From: Sphingobacterium composti
GTDB taxonomy: Bacteria > Bacteroidota > Bacteroidia > Sphingobacteriales > Sphingobacteriaceae
Length of the DNA: 64,000 nt
NCBI RefSeq assembly: GCF_009829075.1
Contig: NZ_WUQZ01000013.1
Span: forward strand, 1 to 64,000
Direction of reading: 5' to 3'
Part shown: piece by piece, positions 7,147 through 16,247 of the stretch
How the letters are laid out: each line of letters starts with the position of its first letter
Position numbering within the stretch: the stretch's first letter is position 1
Notes under the pieces: generated by a model
What the model was told of the DNA's origin: nothing
Seen by the model: only the letters and a program-made list of their open reading frames with translations
Database searches by the model: none
Made by a program: the position numbers and the translations under genes

Positions 7147-9558
7147 TTACAAAGCCCTTTCTTTTTCCTCACTACTATCGTTCACACGACGAATTGATTG
7201 TTTGAGATTACCAAATTTATAATTTAGTGTCAAACGTACCGTTTGCGAATCTCTGTATTGATATATTTTAGAATTAAACTCCTTAAAATCTGTAAAAACA
7301 TTATTGTGATTTGTATGGAATACATCTGTCACTGCCAATTTCAAAGATGTTCTCTCATCTTTAAGATTATACGTGAACCCAACATCTGTACCCCAGCGTG
7401 TTTGAATTTTATACATATTATAGATGAATGGCGAATTATAACGTACAGACAACTCTGCAGAAATTTGTTTGTTGATTCTAAAATTATTATTCATGTTAGC
7501 TTGAATAAATGCAGAGCCTAAGTTCACTTCATGTCCTGAGATTGGTCCTTTGAAATGCATATATATACCAGTTATATTATTAAACATGGTCCATACTTTG
7601 CCTATGCGGTAAGGAATAGACAAATTAATATAAGATGTCGTTTGTTCCCCCAAATTTTCACGAATAATCCAAGTTGTTTTTAATAGCGTATCTTGTCCAA
7701 GACTTTCTACCATTGCGCCCTTCGTAATGTCGTGTCCTAAGGCAATATTAAATCGCTTATACAAGGTATAATTGAATGAGATTCCGTCCGTGTATTGTGG
7801 ATTCAAATAAGGGTTTCCTTTATTATATGTTCTTTTATCTACATAATATTCGAAAGGATTCAAATTGCGATAGTTCGGTCTTGAAACTTTACGAGAATAG
7901 CTTAACGCAAAAACATGATTTTCATGTGCATTGTAAGACAACGATCCGGAAGGGAATAAATCAAAATAATCACGTTTTACTTGTTTGTTTTGCGTTATAG
8001 AGTGACCATCCGAGATCGTATATTCGCCTCTCAATCCTGCTTTTATCCCCCACTTATTAATGTTTGTGCTGTAATCGAAATATCCTGCAGCGATCTGTTC
8101 TTTGTAATTAAAAATATTCGAACGATTAGGGTTGTTTTGCCAGTTAGAGCCAATTAGATTTTCAAACAACACGTCATTATCAGACTGCACATTACTGTAC
8201 TTAATTCCCGTTTCCACATTACCCTTCCATAGTTTTTGGGTATAGTCTAATTTCGTAGCTAAAATTTTGATGTCCACGCCGAAAGTACTTCTTTCAAATT
8301 CAGGATCATACATTAATGTTTCTCTATCTCCGAAATAAGAAAAGTACCCATAGTTTAATATCGAATTGGTCTTGAATGTACTGTAGTCAAAATCTGCAGT
8401 CAATTTTTTACCTGTAGTATCTATGACAAACTCATTATTAATATTCACAGAATAACGATTAAATTTTTCGTCATTATTATTTTCAGACACCATTACAGAG
8501 TCCACAGAACTATTCGGTTGAGACATCAATGTTGTCCCCGGAGTAAGCTGATCCTCTTTATTGTTAGCGCCATTGAATTGGACCATAAAGGTATTACGCG
8601 CAGAGGTTTTTTGTTCAAAGCCCAATTTGTAATTGTGCGTTTTATCCGCATTTTGGAATTTTGATGTTTGATCAAAGTATGTATCGGCACCTTCATTTGG
8701 TATTATACGCGTGATACGAATATTCTCATTGTAATTATTGTCCGTGTAGGAATAGTTTGTAAAGAAAGTCGAATTATTCTTTTTATAATTCACACTCAAA
8801 GAAGTATTACCTCTATTTTTTTCTCCTCTTGCCCCACTTGCAATAAATGAACCATTGAATCCTTCCAAACGGTTCTTCTTCATTACAATATTAATCACAC
8901 CCGCAGTGCCTTCTGCATCATCCCTAGCCGAGCGAGTCGTCGAGAGTTCAATGCTTTTGATTTGACTACCATCCGTACTTTTTAAGAATGTTGCCAATTG
9001 TTCACCTGTCATGTAAGTTTGACGACCATCAATCGTAACATTCACCCCTTGCTGCCCCATTAATGAAATATTATCGTCTTTATCGACATCAACTCCTGGA
9101 GCACGCTTCAACACTTCCAACGCATTGTTTCCGGCACTAATTGATGAGTTTTCTACATTCATCACTAATCGGCCATTTGTATGTTGAATTTGAGGCAATT
9201 GCCCTTGGACACTTACGGCTTCTAATTCTTTTGTCATTACTTGGAGGATGATATCATCTATGGTAAGAGAGCTTTCTTCAGTTTGGAAAGCCGGAGAATC
9301 CCCTTTAGCGTAACCTACCGCGGTTGCTTCAATTCTAAATGTTCCTTTTGGAAATCCTAATAATTGAAACTTTCCTTTCTCATCGGTTATCGTTGATTTT
9401 ATAAATCCGCGGTTAGGTTCTGTCACCAAGTATACTGACGCATTTGCAATTGGTGCGTTATCCGCATTTTTGATGTAACCGCTAATAGTCTTTTGTTGAG
9501 CTGCTGCAATTTGCGTGAATAAGATCATGCATCCTAAAATTCGAAGAAGTATTTTCAT
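7147..9558 (-). CDS. TonB-dependent-receptor-like outer-membrane beta-barrel protein
   Basis: This 803-residue protein has a signal peptide (about 1-20), a CarboxypepD_reg-like domain (ISGYIKNADNAPIANASVYL, about 25-105), a plug-like region (VLKRAPGVDVDKDDNISLMGQQGVNVTIDGR, about 150-180), then a long beta-barrel of the OMP_b-brl_3 type ending in an aromatic/basic strand TVRLTLNYKFG. Such proteins import or bind unknown ligands at the outer membrane with TonB/ExbBD energy. No SusD partner or FecR/anti-sigma gene is adjacent, so the substrate is not predictable. A short charged tail (NLKQSIRRVNDSSEEKERAL) follows the last barrel strand. Confidence 0.9.
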   Translation of the reverse strand: MKILLRILGCMILFTQIAAAQQKTISGYIKNADNAPIANASVYLVTEPNRGFIKSTITDEKGKFQLLGFPKGTFRIEATAVGYAKGDSPAFQTEESSLTIDDIILQVMTKELEAVSVQGQLPQIQHTNGRLVMNVENSSISAGNNALEVLKRAPGVDVDKDDNISLMGQQGVNVTIDGRQTYMTGEQLATFLKSTDGSQIKSIELSTTRSARDDAEGTAGVINIVMKKNRLEGFNGSFIASGARGEKNRGNTSLSVNYKKNNSTFFTNYSYTDNNYNENIRITRIIPNEGADTYFDQTSKFQNADKTHNYKLGFEQKTSARNTFMVQFNGANNKEDQLTPGTTLMSQPNSSVDSVMVSENNNDEKFNRYSVNINNEFVIDTTGKKLTADFDYSTFKTNSILNYGYFSYFGDRETLMYDPEFERSTFGVDIKILATKLDYTQKLWKGNVETGIKYSNVQSDNDVLFENLIGSNWQNNPNRSNIFNYKEQIAAGYFDYSTNINKWGIKAGLRGEYTISDGHSITQNKQVKRDYFDLFPSGSLSYNAHENHVFALSYSRKVSRPNYRNLNPFEYYVDKRTYNKGNPYLNPQYTDGISFNYTLYKRFNIALGHDITKGAMVESLGQDTLLKTTWIIRENLGEQTTSYINLSIPYRIGKVWTMFNNITGIYMHFKGPISGHEVNLGSAFIQANMNNNFRINKQISAELSVRYNSPFIYNMYKIQTRWGTDVGFTYNLKDERTSLKLAVTDVFHTNHNNVFTDFKEFNSKIYQYRDSQTVRLTLNYKFGNLKQSIRRVNDSSEEKERAL

Positions 9559-9695
9559 GGGTGTGGTTAGCTTTTGTATAATATTCTAGTTTTTTTCTTT
9601 GCTTCAAAATTAGAATGAAAATACAAACCAGAGAATGTGTATTAGATTAATAGATGAAGATTTTCGGTGAAGGAGCAAATCTGGTCGGTGAAAAA

Positions 9696-9734
9696 TTTTG
9701 TAGCCTGTTAATTTTATTTTAAAAGGCTACAAAA
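9696..9734 (-). terminator. probable terminator after the padR-pspC operon
   Basis: TTTTGTAGCCT and AGGCTACAAAA form an 11-bp stem (9724-9734 with 9696-9706) around a 17-base loop. On the minus strand the stem ends in AAAA followed by a TTTTT run (9695-9691). The loop is long, so the call is moderate. Confidence 0.5.
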
Positions 9735-9743
9735 AGAGTATTT

Positions 9744-11489
9744 TTAATTCGTAGATGATTCTTTTACGGATACCTCTATGCGCTCAGCCATTGCTTTCGC
9801 TTCTTTTTGAATTTTGCGCGCATGCTCTTCTGCATCCTTTGCATGCTTCTCCGCTTGCTTAACCAAATCTTCAACGGCTTTATTTTCCTCTGACTTCTTC
9901 ACTATTGGTTGAAACTTTGGCGTACATTGTAATCCTGTCCTACCCATTATCCACTCGGTACTTTTTATATCTTCATCGGAATCATATGCTCGTTGACAAT
10001 CCCAAAAAGATAGATTTCTCAGCTTATACTCTATTGATTTATCAATAACAACACGAGATCCTTGTGGAAGATAAAGAATCGCCGATACGGATTCATCTCT
10101 ATATTTTTTATTCGGACCAACACTAAAGTGTGAATCAAAAACTATCTTATCATCGCGTTGGGATGCCAAATAATAAATTTCCGCAGCATTGGTGGTTGCA
10201 GCCTGATAAGATTTACCGCGTGCAAAATAGTTGTATTGAATATAAGGCTTTGCTAAAGAATCAATACTTTGAAAACTGATATTAATATCACTACGCAAAA
10301 GAAACTCTAAATTCTTCCCTTTCAATTCAATTTGAAATTTCTTACCATTTTTGTCTACTTCAGAAGCCTCTATTAATCGAATATCTTTCTCGGCGATGTA
10401 GTATACCTTTTGAGCAGTTAGCGGCTTTTCAACTTTAATGGTGCTAGACTCCTTAAATTCTTGCGCACCAATAAAACAGAAGAAAATCACTGCAATAATA
10501 GAAGAAATCCATGTAGCCCACAAACCTAAAGAAAGATAATTATTCAATGGCTGTGTCTTAAACAGCACACGAAGCATCAACTGTAATAAAGCGAGGAAAG
10601 GAATAGCAATGGCTAAGGTTCCTGCGATCAATGCAACAATGGCTTGTGGTGTGTTCAAAAATTCGGTCCCCGGAAATACCATTTCACGTTGGTAACCCAA
10701 TACACCGGTGATAAATCCAACGCACGCTATAGCCAATCCGAAAATTGTCAATGCACAAACTATCAAAATAATGAAGGCAATAAAACGAAGGAAAACTCTA
10801 CCTAATTTTGAAATGCCACTTCCTACAGCAGATGTTCCTCTAGCAATTTCTGATTTGGCTTTTGAGAAATGTGGATTCAGCCCTTGTATCTCTTCTTCAA
10901 AACTCTTTTTAAAGTTTTGTAAGGTAGGTGACTCTCCTTTCATTGCCATTTTATCCGCTCTTGATACAGCCAATGGCATTACGATCCATAAGATGATGTA
11001 CAGCATAATCCCCGATCCACCAAACAGAAAGAAGCAAATAAATATCAAGCGCATCCATTTCGTATCCATGTTAAAATATGCCCCCAAACCGCTACATACG
11101 CCTCCAAAAATTTTGTCGTCTGGATTACGCATAAGCTTTTTGTCTACAACAGATATTGGCGGCTCTTGAGATTGTGTAGACTCTTCAAACCCGGCTTGAT
11201 CTGTAGAAGTTTCTTCTTCAGCTTCATCTTCAAAATCACTAACCTTACCCATTTGACTGATTACATGATTTACATCATCCAGGGAGATCACTTCTTTACG
11301 TCCTACTTGGATTTTTTCAGAAAACATTTCAGCAATACGGTTTTCAATATCTTGAAGAATTTCTTGACTATCAGAAGATTTACCAAAATGCTTTTTGATG
11401 TCGATCATATATGAGCGTAATGTTTCGTAAGCCTCCTCCTCTATATGAAAGACTATACTATTTATGTTTATTATGATTGTTTTGTTCAT
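9744..11489 (-). CDS. PspC domain membrane protein
   Basis: This 581-residue protein has a cytoplasmic N-terminal part (about 1-110) with an acidic stretch. A PspC domain follows (MRNPDDKIFGGVCSGLGAYFNMDTKWMRLIFICFFLFGGSG...YIILWIVMPL, about 120-175), then three more membrane segments (about 235-335), an extracytoplasmic region, and a charged coiled-coil tail rich in A, E and K (about 525-575). PspC domains are linked to envelope stress. It lies 17 bases after a PadR regulator gene, a pairing often seen in Bacteroidota, and is probably controlled by it. Confidence 0.85.
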   Translation of the reverse strand: MNKTIIININSIVFHIEEEAYETLRSYMIDIKKHFGKSSDSQEILQDIENRIAEMFSEKIQVGRKEVISLDDVNHVISQMGKVSDFEDEAEEETSTDQAGFEESTQSQEPPISVVDKKLMRNPDDKIFGGVCSGLGAYFNMDTKWMRLIFICFFLFGGSGIMLYIILWIVMPLAVSRADKMAMKGESPTLQNFKKSFEEEIQGLNPHFSKAKSEIARGTSAVGSGISKLGRVFLRFIAFIILIVCALTIFGLAIACVGFITGVLGYQREMVFPGTEFLNTPQAIVALIAGTLAIAIPFLALLQLMLRVLFKTQPLNNYLSLGLWATWISSIIAVIFFCFIGAQEFKESSTIKVEKPLTAQKVYYIAEKDIRLIEASEVDKNGKKFQIELKGKNLEFLLRSDINISFQSIDSLAKPYIQYNYFARGKSYQAATTNAAEIYYLASQRDDKIVFDSHFSVGPNKKYRDESVSAILYLPQGSRVVIDKSIEYKLRNLSFWDCQRAYDSDEDIKSTEWIMGRTGLQCTPKFQPIVKKSEENKAVEDLVKQAEKHAKDAEEHARKIQKEAKAMAERIEVSVKESSTN

Positions 11490-11506
11490 GGTAATAGATA
11501 TTTGCG

Positions 11507-11851
11507 TTAGTTTTTAGATTCATTTCTGCCTTGTAATGATGTTTCTACAGCATAAACCAATTCCTTCCACGTGTTATCCAGCTTATGCAGTACTTCAAGT
11601 CCTTCAGGTGTAATTTGATAATATTTGCGGGGAGGACCTGAAGTCGACTCCTTCCAATTATAGCTTAAAAGCCCATTATTTTTCAACCTAGTAAGCAAAG
11701 GGTATAAGGTTCCCTCCACCACCAACAATTGTGCGCGTTTTAATTCCGCTATTATATCGGATGCATATATTTCTCCTTTAGAAATAATTGAAAGAATACA
11801 ATATTCAAGTATACCTTTCCGCATCTGCGTTTGTGTATTTTCCGCTATCAT
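11507..11851 (-). CDS. PadR family transcriptional regulator
   Basis: The 114-residue protein has the PadR-type winged helix: MRKGILEYCILSIISKGEIYASDIIAEL, then VVEGTLYPLLTRLKNNGLLSYNWKESTSGPPRKYYQITPEG. It lacks the long C-terminal domain of larger members, so it belongs to the short PadR-s2 type that dimerises through a final helix. It sits just upstream of the pspC-domain gene in the same direction. A dyad over its own promoter suggests autorepression. The start ATG is 7 bases after the TAACTTTG -7 box. Confidence 0.92.
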   Translation of the reverse strand: MIAENTQTQMRKGILEYCILSIISKGEIYASDIIAELKRAQLLVVEGTLYPLLTRLKNNGLLSYNWKESTSGPPRKYYQITPEGLEVLHKLDNTWKELVYAVETSLQGRNESKN

Positions 11852-11858
11852 AATAATA

Positions 11859-11905
11859 CAAAGTTATATCCTTTAGATGGTACTTTGCAATACACAGTAG
11901 TGTAT
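11859..11905 (-). promoter_or_regulatory. padR promoter with overlapping palindromic operator
   Basis: On the minus strand TTG (11888-11890) and TAACTTTG (11859-11866) are separated by 21 bases. A perfect dyad ATACAC-AGTA-GTGTAT (11890-11905) abuts the -33 element and is a likely PadR binding site. The same gap (11852-12017) drives the divergent vanZ gene, where CACTTTTG (12005-12012, one mismatch) ends 5 bases before its ATG. Confidence 0.55.
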
Positions 11906-12017
11906 AAATTTATAACACACTGAAATTCAATTATATAATTTTTATCTTGTTGAGATGTAACTATTAAAATTTAGGATTTATTAGGATTTCTTATTGATTT
12001 ATAACACTTTTGCGTCG

Positions 12018-12413
12018 ATGAAATATTTTTTTAGCTATATCTGGGCTATAGTATGGGGAGTTATTATGTTAATCCTCTTATTATTACCTCCTAACGAATT
12101 ACCTGACGTACGTAAATATGAACTTTTTCCGGGCATAGATAAGGTTGTGCATATAGGAATTTTCTTTGTTCTCGCTATACTATTGTACTGGGAGTCAGCG
12201 ATGAAATCACAATGGAAAGGGAACATATGGATTACTATAGCAAAAGTAGTAGTCAGTACAGTCATATTTGCATTTCTAACTGAGGAAGCACAGAAACATG
12301 TTTCTAGTCGAACAGCAGATATGTACGACATTTATGCGGATTGCATAGGAATTGGAATGGCTACGTTTGCCTTTTTATTACTATATAGAAAAAGCAAAAG
12401 AGTTAAGAAATGA
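12018..12413 (+). CDS. VanZ-like family membrane protein
   Basis: The 131-residue protein has four hydrophobic segments and the VanZ-type motif DKVVHIGIFFVLAILLYW followed by LTEEAQKHVSSRTADMYDIYADCIGIG. This Asp/His-rich core is shared with VanZ and related small membrane proteins of unclear function. The ATG at 12018 is chosen over an in-frame TTG at 11994 because the first membrane helix begins there. Its stop codon overlaps the start of a 37-residue lipoprotein gene (ATGA), implying coupled translation. Confidence 0.82.
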   Translation: MKYFFSYIWAIVWGVIMLILLLLPPNELPDVRKYELFPGIDKVVHIGIFFVLAILLYWESAMKSQWKGNIWITIAKVVVSTVIFAFLTEEAQKHVSSRTADMYDIYADCIGIGMATFAFLLLYRKSKRVKK

Positions 12414-12523
12414 AGAAGCTAATAATTTTAATTATAATCTTAGCAACAATCACAATTGGTATGCAATCCTGCGGTGTTAACAATTGTGGTTGCCCTAAAC
12501 CATACACACCCAAAAGGAGATAA
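12410..12523 (+). CDS. 37-residue predicted lipoprotein, translationally coupled to vanZ
   Basis: An ATG overlaps the vanZ stop (ATGA, 12410-12413). The 37-residue product begins MKKLIILIIILATITIGMQSC, a lysine start plus hydrophobic core plus lipobox (MQS-C) typical of a lipoprotein signal. The mature part would be only 17 residues, with two more cysteines in NNCGCPKP and a basic end. It stops 7 bases before the convergent comF stop. I do not recognise a family; overlap, signal and lipobox support it as real. Confidence 0.6.
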   Translation: MKKLIILIIILATITIGMQSCGVNNCGCPKPYTPKRR

Positions 12524-12530
12524 CTAACGT

Positions 12531-13214
12531 TTACGCTCTAGCAATAGTAGCTATAGAAATTTTTGCTCCATTCTCAATTAACAATTGTCCCGCTTCACAA
12601 ATTGTAGCTCCTGTTGTTAATACATCGTCCACCAGAAGAATGTGTTTATCTTTAACATTTACTTTTGAATGTAGAGAAAATTCACCTTTCACATTATCAT
12701 AGCGTTCTGTCCGAGACTTCTCAATTTGACTTACAGATAATATATGACGAAGGAGCAATTGCTCATTACAAGGAATATTAAAACCATCACTCAACCCAAT
12801 AGCAAATTGCGCTGCTTGATTATATCCTCTTTTCCTTAATTTGGCTTTGTGAACGGGAATTGGCACAATGAGGTCTATACCTGAGATAAACTCACCAATT
12901 CGCTTAGCGTACAGTTTACCTAAGTAAACACCTATCTCCGGCTGATTCTTGTATTTAAGTTTATGTAATAACGTTTCGACCCACGAAGATTTTGCCAAAT
13001 GAAGCATGGAAAATGCCGATTCAAATTCTATTTTTCCCCAAAGTTGCCTAGCTGTCTCATTATTAGCATCTAGATGAAAGTCGGTAAAAGGAAGATGAAA
13101 CATACAATTGGTACACAGCACCTCTTCATTGGCATACAAGGTTGAATTACATGCTGCGCAAAGCCGTGGAAACAACAAATGCACAAAATCGTTGAAACAA
13201 TTCTTCAACTCCAT
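12531..13214 (-). CDS. ComF family phosphoribosyltransferase-like protein
   Basis: This protein (about 227 residues) has an N-terminal four-cysteine zinc ribbon (CAACNST...EEVLCTNC). The C-terminal phosphoribosyltransferase fold carries the PRPP loop HILLVDDVLTTGATICEAG. ComF acts in DNA uptake in competent bacteria; in Bacteroidota its role is mostly unproven. The central VPIPVHKAKLRKRGYNQA motif is typical. The ATG at 13212-13214 is preferred to a TTG four codons upstream. It lies just downstream of rlmN on the same strand with a 39-base gap. Confidence 0.9.
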   Translation of the reverse strand: MELKNCFNDFVHLLFPRLCAACNSTLYANEEVLCTNCMFHLPFTDFHLDANNETARQLWGKIEFESAFSMLHLAKSSWVETLLHKLKYKNQPEIGVYLGKLYAKRIGEFISGIDLIVPIPVHKAKLRKRGYNQAAQFAIGLSDGFNIPCNEQLLLRHILSVSQIEKSRTERYDNVKGEFSLHSKVNVKDKHILLVDDVLTTGATICEAGQLLIENGAKISIATIARA

Positions 13215-13253
13215 AAAAGAATACAATTAGTTAGTATTCTTTAAGTTAGTAAA

Positions 13254-14309
13254 TTAATTTGATTTTTCTTTTATAGCTAATTGACCGCAAGCAGCATCAA
13301 TATCTTTACCACGGCTACGTCTAACATTCGTTATTACGCCTTGGCTTCTCAAATAATTAGCAAAAGCATCGATTTTGTCGGCTTCCGCATTTTCGAAATT
13401 AGCCAGAGATATTGGGTTATATTCAATGATATTTACTTTACAAGGCACATTTTTACAGAATTTTGCTAACTCTTTTGCATCTTGTAACTCATCATTAAAA
13501 TTGTCAAAAACAATATATTCGAAAGTTATGGGATTTTTTGTTTTAGAATAATAATAACGTAACGCTTCAGCTAATGCCATCAATGAATTTTGTTCGTTGA
13601 TAGGCATGATTTCATTACGCTTGTCGTCATTAGCAGCATGAAGTGACAAAGCCAAATTGAAACGAACTTTATCATCGCCCAACTTTTTAATCATTTTGGC
13701 AATTCCTGCTGTTGATACCGTGATACGTTTAGCGGCCATATTCAATCCATCGGGAGAAGTAATCCTTTCGATAGATTTCATCATATTTGAATAATTAAGC
13801 AAAGGCTCTCCCATTCCCATATATACAATATTACTAAGTGGAATACCGTAATTTTCCTTAGCTTGTTTGTCAATCAACACCACTTGATCGTAGATTTCGT
13901 CTGCATTTAGATTACGCTTACGATCCATATACCCAGTTGCACAGAATTTACAAGTTAAACTACAGCCTACTTGCGAACTTACACAAGCGGTCATGCGCTC
14001 AGGTGTTGGTATCAAAACACCTTCGATAATGTTTCCATCATACAACACAAAACTACTTTTGATGGTCTTGTCAGAAGAAACTTGAGAATTCTTAACCTGT
14101 ACATAATTGATAGAAAAATTTGTTTTTAGCTTATCTCGCAAAGCTTTACTCAAATTGCTCATCTGCTCAAAATCAATAACTGATTTTTGCCAAAGCCACT
14201 CATAGATCTGCTTAGCGCGAAAAGCTTGCTCTCCCATTTCAACTAATTTCTCTTTGATCTGATCAAGGGAAAGACTACGTATATCTATCAATTTTGTTGT
14301 CGTATTCAC
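13254..14309 (-). CDS. rlmN: dual-specificity RNA methyltransferase RlmN (23S A2503 / tRNA A37), GTG start
   Basis: RlmN is a radical-SAM enzyme that methylates C2 of adenine 2503 in 23S rRNA and A37 in tRNAs. The 351-residue protein has the 4Fe-4S motif CSLTCKFC (about residues 118-125), the GMGEPLLNY SAM-binding stretch, and the C-terminal cysteine in SRGKDIDAACGQLA that resolves the methylated intermediate. The start is GTG at 14307-14309, 4 bases after a TATCTTTG -7 box, so the mRNA may be leaderless. A TTG at codon 7 is the alternative. Confidence 0.95.
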   Translation of the reverse strand: MNTTTKLIDIRSLSLDQIKEKLVEMGEQAFRAKQIYEWLWQKSVIDFEQMSNLSKALRDKLKTNFSINYVQVKNSQVSSDKTIKSSFVLYDGNIIEGVLIPTPERMTACVSSQVGCSLTCKFCATGYMDRKRNLNADEIYDQVVLIDKQAKENYGIPLSNIVYMGMGEPLLNYSNMMKSIERITSPDGLNMAAKRITVSTAGIAKMIKKLGDDKVRFNLALSLHAANDDKRNEIMPINEQNSLMALAEALRYYYSKTKNPITFEYIVFDNFNDELQDAKELAKFCKNVPCKVNIIEYNPISLANFENAEADKIDAFANYLRSQGVITNVRRSRGKDIDAACGQLAIKEKSN

Positions 14310-14313
14310 GGTG

Positions 14314-14321
14314 CAAAGATA
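14314..14321 (-). promoter_or_regulatory. -7 box of rlmN
   Basis: TATCTTTG on the minus strand matches TAnnTTTG perfectly and ends 4 bases before the GTG start codon. No good -33 TTG is seen at 19-21 bases. Confidence 0.55.
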
Positions 14322-14460
14322 GCTAATTTTTTTTTCTGCATAATTCCTTTGCAGGAGTATAACATTTATATGACGCTCAATGCATTGAAAATTTTATCTC
14401 ATAATTATTATTTCAAATTCATGTGACTTCGTTATATTGCATCATATTCTATTTAAAACA

Positions 14461-15285
14461 ATGAGAAAAGCACTTTTTGTACCATTCATGTTTACTGCGA
14501 TTTTAGCCGCTTCATGTGGAGGAGGCAAATATGCCGCTACAGAAAAAGTTTATAAGAAAAAAGCAAAAGAATTTGCACAACTATATCGTGAAGCTCCTGT
14601 TACTACGCAACTAGAGAAAATAAATGCTACAGAGAAAGAATGGATAGGTTCGATTAATTTTGGCACAAGAAAACCTAATTACGTGATGATTCATCACACA
14701 GCTCAAGATTCTTTAGCTCAAACTGTTAAAACGTTTCATAGCGCACGTGCAGGCGTAAGTTCTCATTATGTAATAGGAAGAGATGGGAAAATCGTTCAAA
14801 TGGTCAATGATCTGTATCGTGGACATCATGCTGGAGCAGGTAAATGGGGAAATGATACCGACCTTAACTCCTCATCTATTGGTATAGAACTGGATAATAA
14901 TGGCATCTCGGATCCATGGCCTGATGCTCAAATTGAAGCGTTGATTAGTTTACTAAGCTATTTGAAAGAAAGTTATAAGATACCTCAAGCCAATTTTATA
15001 GGGCATATGGACTATGCGCCAACACGCAAAAATGACCCCTCAAGATTCCCATGGAAAAAGTTAGCAGATGCGGGGTTTGGATACTGGTATGATGATTATT
15101 TAGAGACTCCTCCAGCAAACTTTGATGTCCGACTAGCTCTCCGTGTCATTGGATACGATGTCAAAAACCTCGATGCAGCGATCAAGGGTTTTAAACATCA
15201 TTATATTCAAAGAGATGCGAATACGGCTAATTTGAATGAGCAAGACTTAAAAATATTGTATTCAATTTTTAAGAAATACTTATAA
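14461..15285 (+). CDS. N-acetylmuramoyl-L-alanine amidase (Ami_2/PGRP fold) lipoprotein
   Basis: The protein (274 residues) starts with a lipoprotein signal (MRKALFVPFMFTAILAASC) and so is membrane-anchored, facing the periplasm. The Amidase_2/T7-lysozyme-like fold is shown by VMIHHTAQDS (first zinc His), SSHYVIGRDGKIVQMV, SIGIELDNNG and FIGHMDYAPTRKNDPSRFPW (second His and the catalytic Lys region). It would cleave the bond between MurNAc and L-Ala in peptidoglycan turnover or recycling. The ATG at 14461 is used because it begins the signal peptide; an upstream TTG would add eight unlikely residues. It is a single gene. Confidence 0.92.
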   Translation: MRKALFVPFMFTAILAASCGGGKYAATEKVYKKKAKEFAQLYREAPVTTQLEKINATEKEWIGSINFGTRKPNYVMIHHTAQDSLAQTVKTFHSARAGVSSHYVIGRDGKIVQMVNDLYRGHHAGAGKWGNDTDLNSSSIGIELDNNGISDPWPDAQIEALISLLSYLKESYKIPQANFIGHMDYAPTRKNDPSRFPWKKLADAGFGYWYDDYLETPPANFDVRLALRVIGYDVKNLDAAIKGFKHHYIQRDANTANLNEQDLKILYSIFKKYL

Positions 15286-15380
15286 GATATGGACTATTTG
15301 TTTCATGATTTATTTCTAAGAAATAATATAAATTCACGATTATAATATTTAAATTTACTTGCTATCTTTGAGCAAGACTA

Positions 15381-16052
15381 ATGAAAAACATGCATAAGCA
15401 AAACGAGATTAATATACTTATAGTGGAAGATCAACGAATTATCGTTGAAGGACTTACACTAATATTATCTAAAGTAGAGGGCTTTGGTAAAATCAGTTCT
15501 TGTTTGCATATTTATTCTTTATTGGAAACAATAGAAATTGAAAAGCCTGATGTAATCTTATTAGACTTTAATATGCCAATGGTTGATGGTATTCAATGTT
15601 TAAAAACCATCCTCTCAAAATATCCAAATCAAAAAATTATCATGCTTACGGGTTATGATGATACAGACCTTATTAGAGAAGCATTAAATCTAGGTGCTAA
15701 AGGTTATGTGCTAAAAAATATTGCCAAGCAAGAACTTGTCACGGCTATTCAAACAGTCTATAATGGTCAGAACTATTTAGACGAAAATGTTCAAAAAAAG
15801 GTTTTGGATGCATTTTTAACGAACGCTGACAATCACAAAGAAAAATTAACTAATCGTGAGATTAATTTATCTAATCGCGAAAGAGAAGTTCTTAAACTGA
15901 TTGCAGAAGGTCAATCAAGCAGTAAAATTGCCAATTCTCTTTTTATAAGTGTGAATACAGTAGATACACATCGCAAAAATATTATGGCGAAGTGCGGTGT
16001 AAAAAAAATTACTGAATTAATAACCTTTGCTAATAAAAATAATCTTATTTAG
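15381..16052 (+). CDS. NarL/LuxR-type response regulator (orphan)
   Basis: The 223-residue protein has a receiver domain (about 8-125): the acidic pair in VEDQ, the phospho-acceptor Asp in VILLDFNMPMVDG, T in MLTGYDD and K in GYVLKN. A LuxR/NarL helix-turn-helix follows (LSNREREVLKLIAEGQSSSKIANSLFISVNTVDTHRKNIMAKCGV, about 165-210). No histidine kinase gene is adjacent. A TATCTTTG -7 box (15363-15370) ends 10 bases before the start, so the leader is very short. An in-frame ATG three codons in is an alternative start. Targets are unknown. Confidence 0.93.
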   Translation: MKNMHKQNEINILIVEDQRIIVEGLTLILSKVEGFGKISSCLHIYSLLETIEIEKPDVILLDFNMPMVDGIQCLKTILSKYPNQKIIMLTGYDDTDLIREALNLGAKGYVLKNIAKQELVTAIQTVYNGQNYLDENVQKKVLDAFLTNADNHKEKLTNREINLSNREREVLKLIAEGQSSSKIANSLFISVNTVDTHRKNIMAKCGVKKITELITFANKNNLI

Positions 16053-16173
16053 ATCTTACTAATTAAAACTACGTGATCTAAATACTGGATTCAAATGCCA
16101 CTTGCCTCAAAACAATCTTTGTATAAATAATATTTTTAAAGAAAAGTACTTATATAGCTTTTTTAAGCATCCC

Positions 16174-16207
16174 CTAAACAAGTGATTTAATAAAATCACT
16201 TGTTTAG
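16174..16207 (+). terminator. perfect 15-bp hairpin downstream of the response regulator
   Basis: CTAAACAAGTGATTT pairs perfectly with AAATCACTTGTTTAG around a 4-base AATA loop. It lies 120 bp after the stop codon. No strong T-run follows, so it may protect an mRNA 3' end or be a protein site rather than a classic terminator. Confidence 0.5.
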
Positions 16208-16247
16208 ATGTTGTAAAATAAGCAAACTTATCGTCTATTTGTATAGT

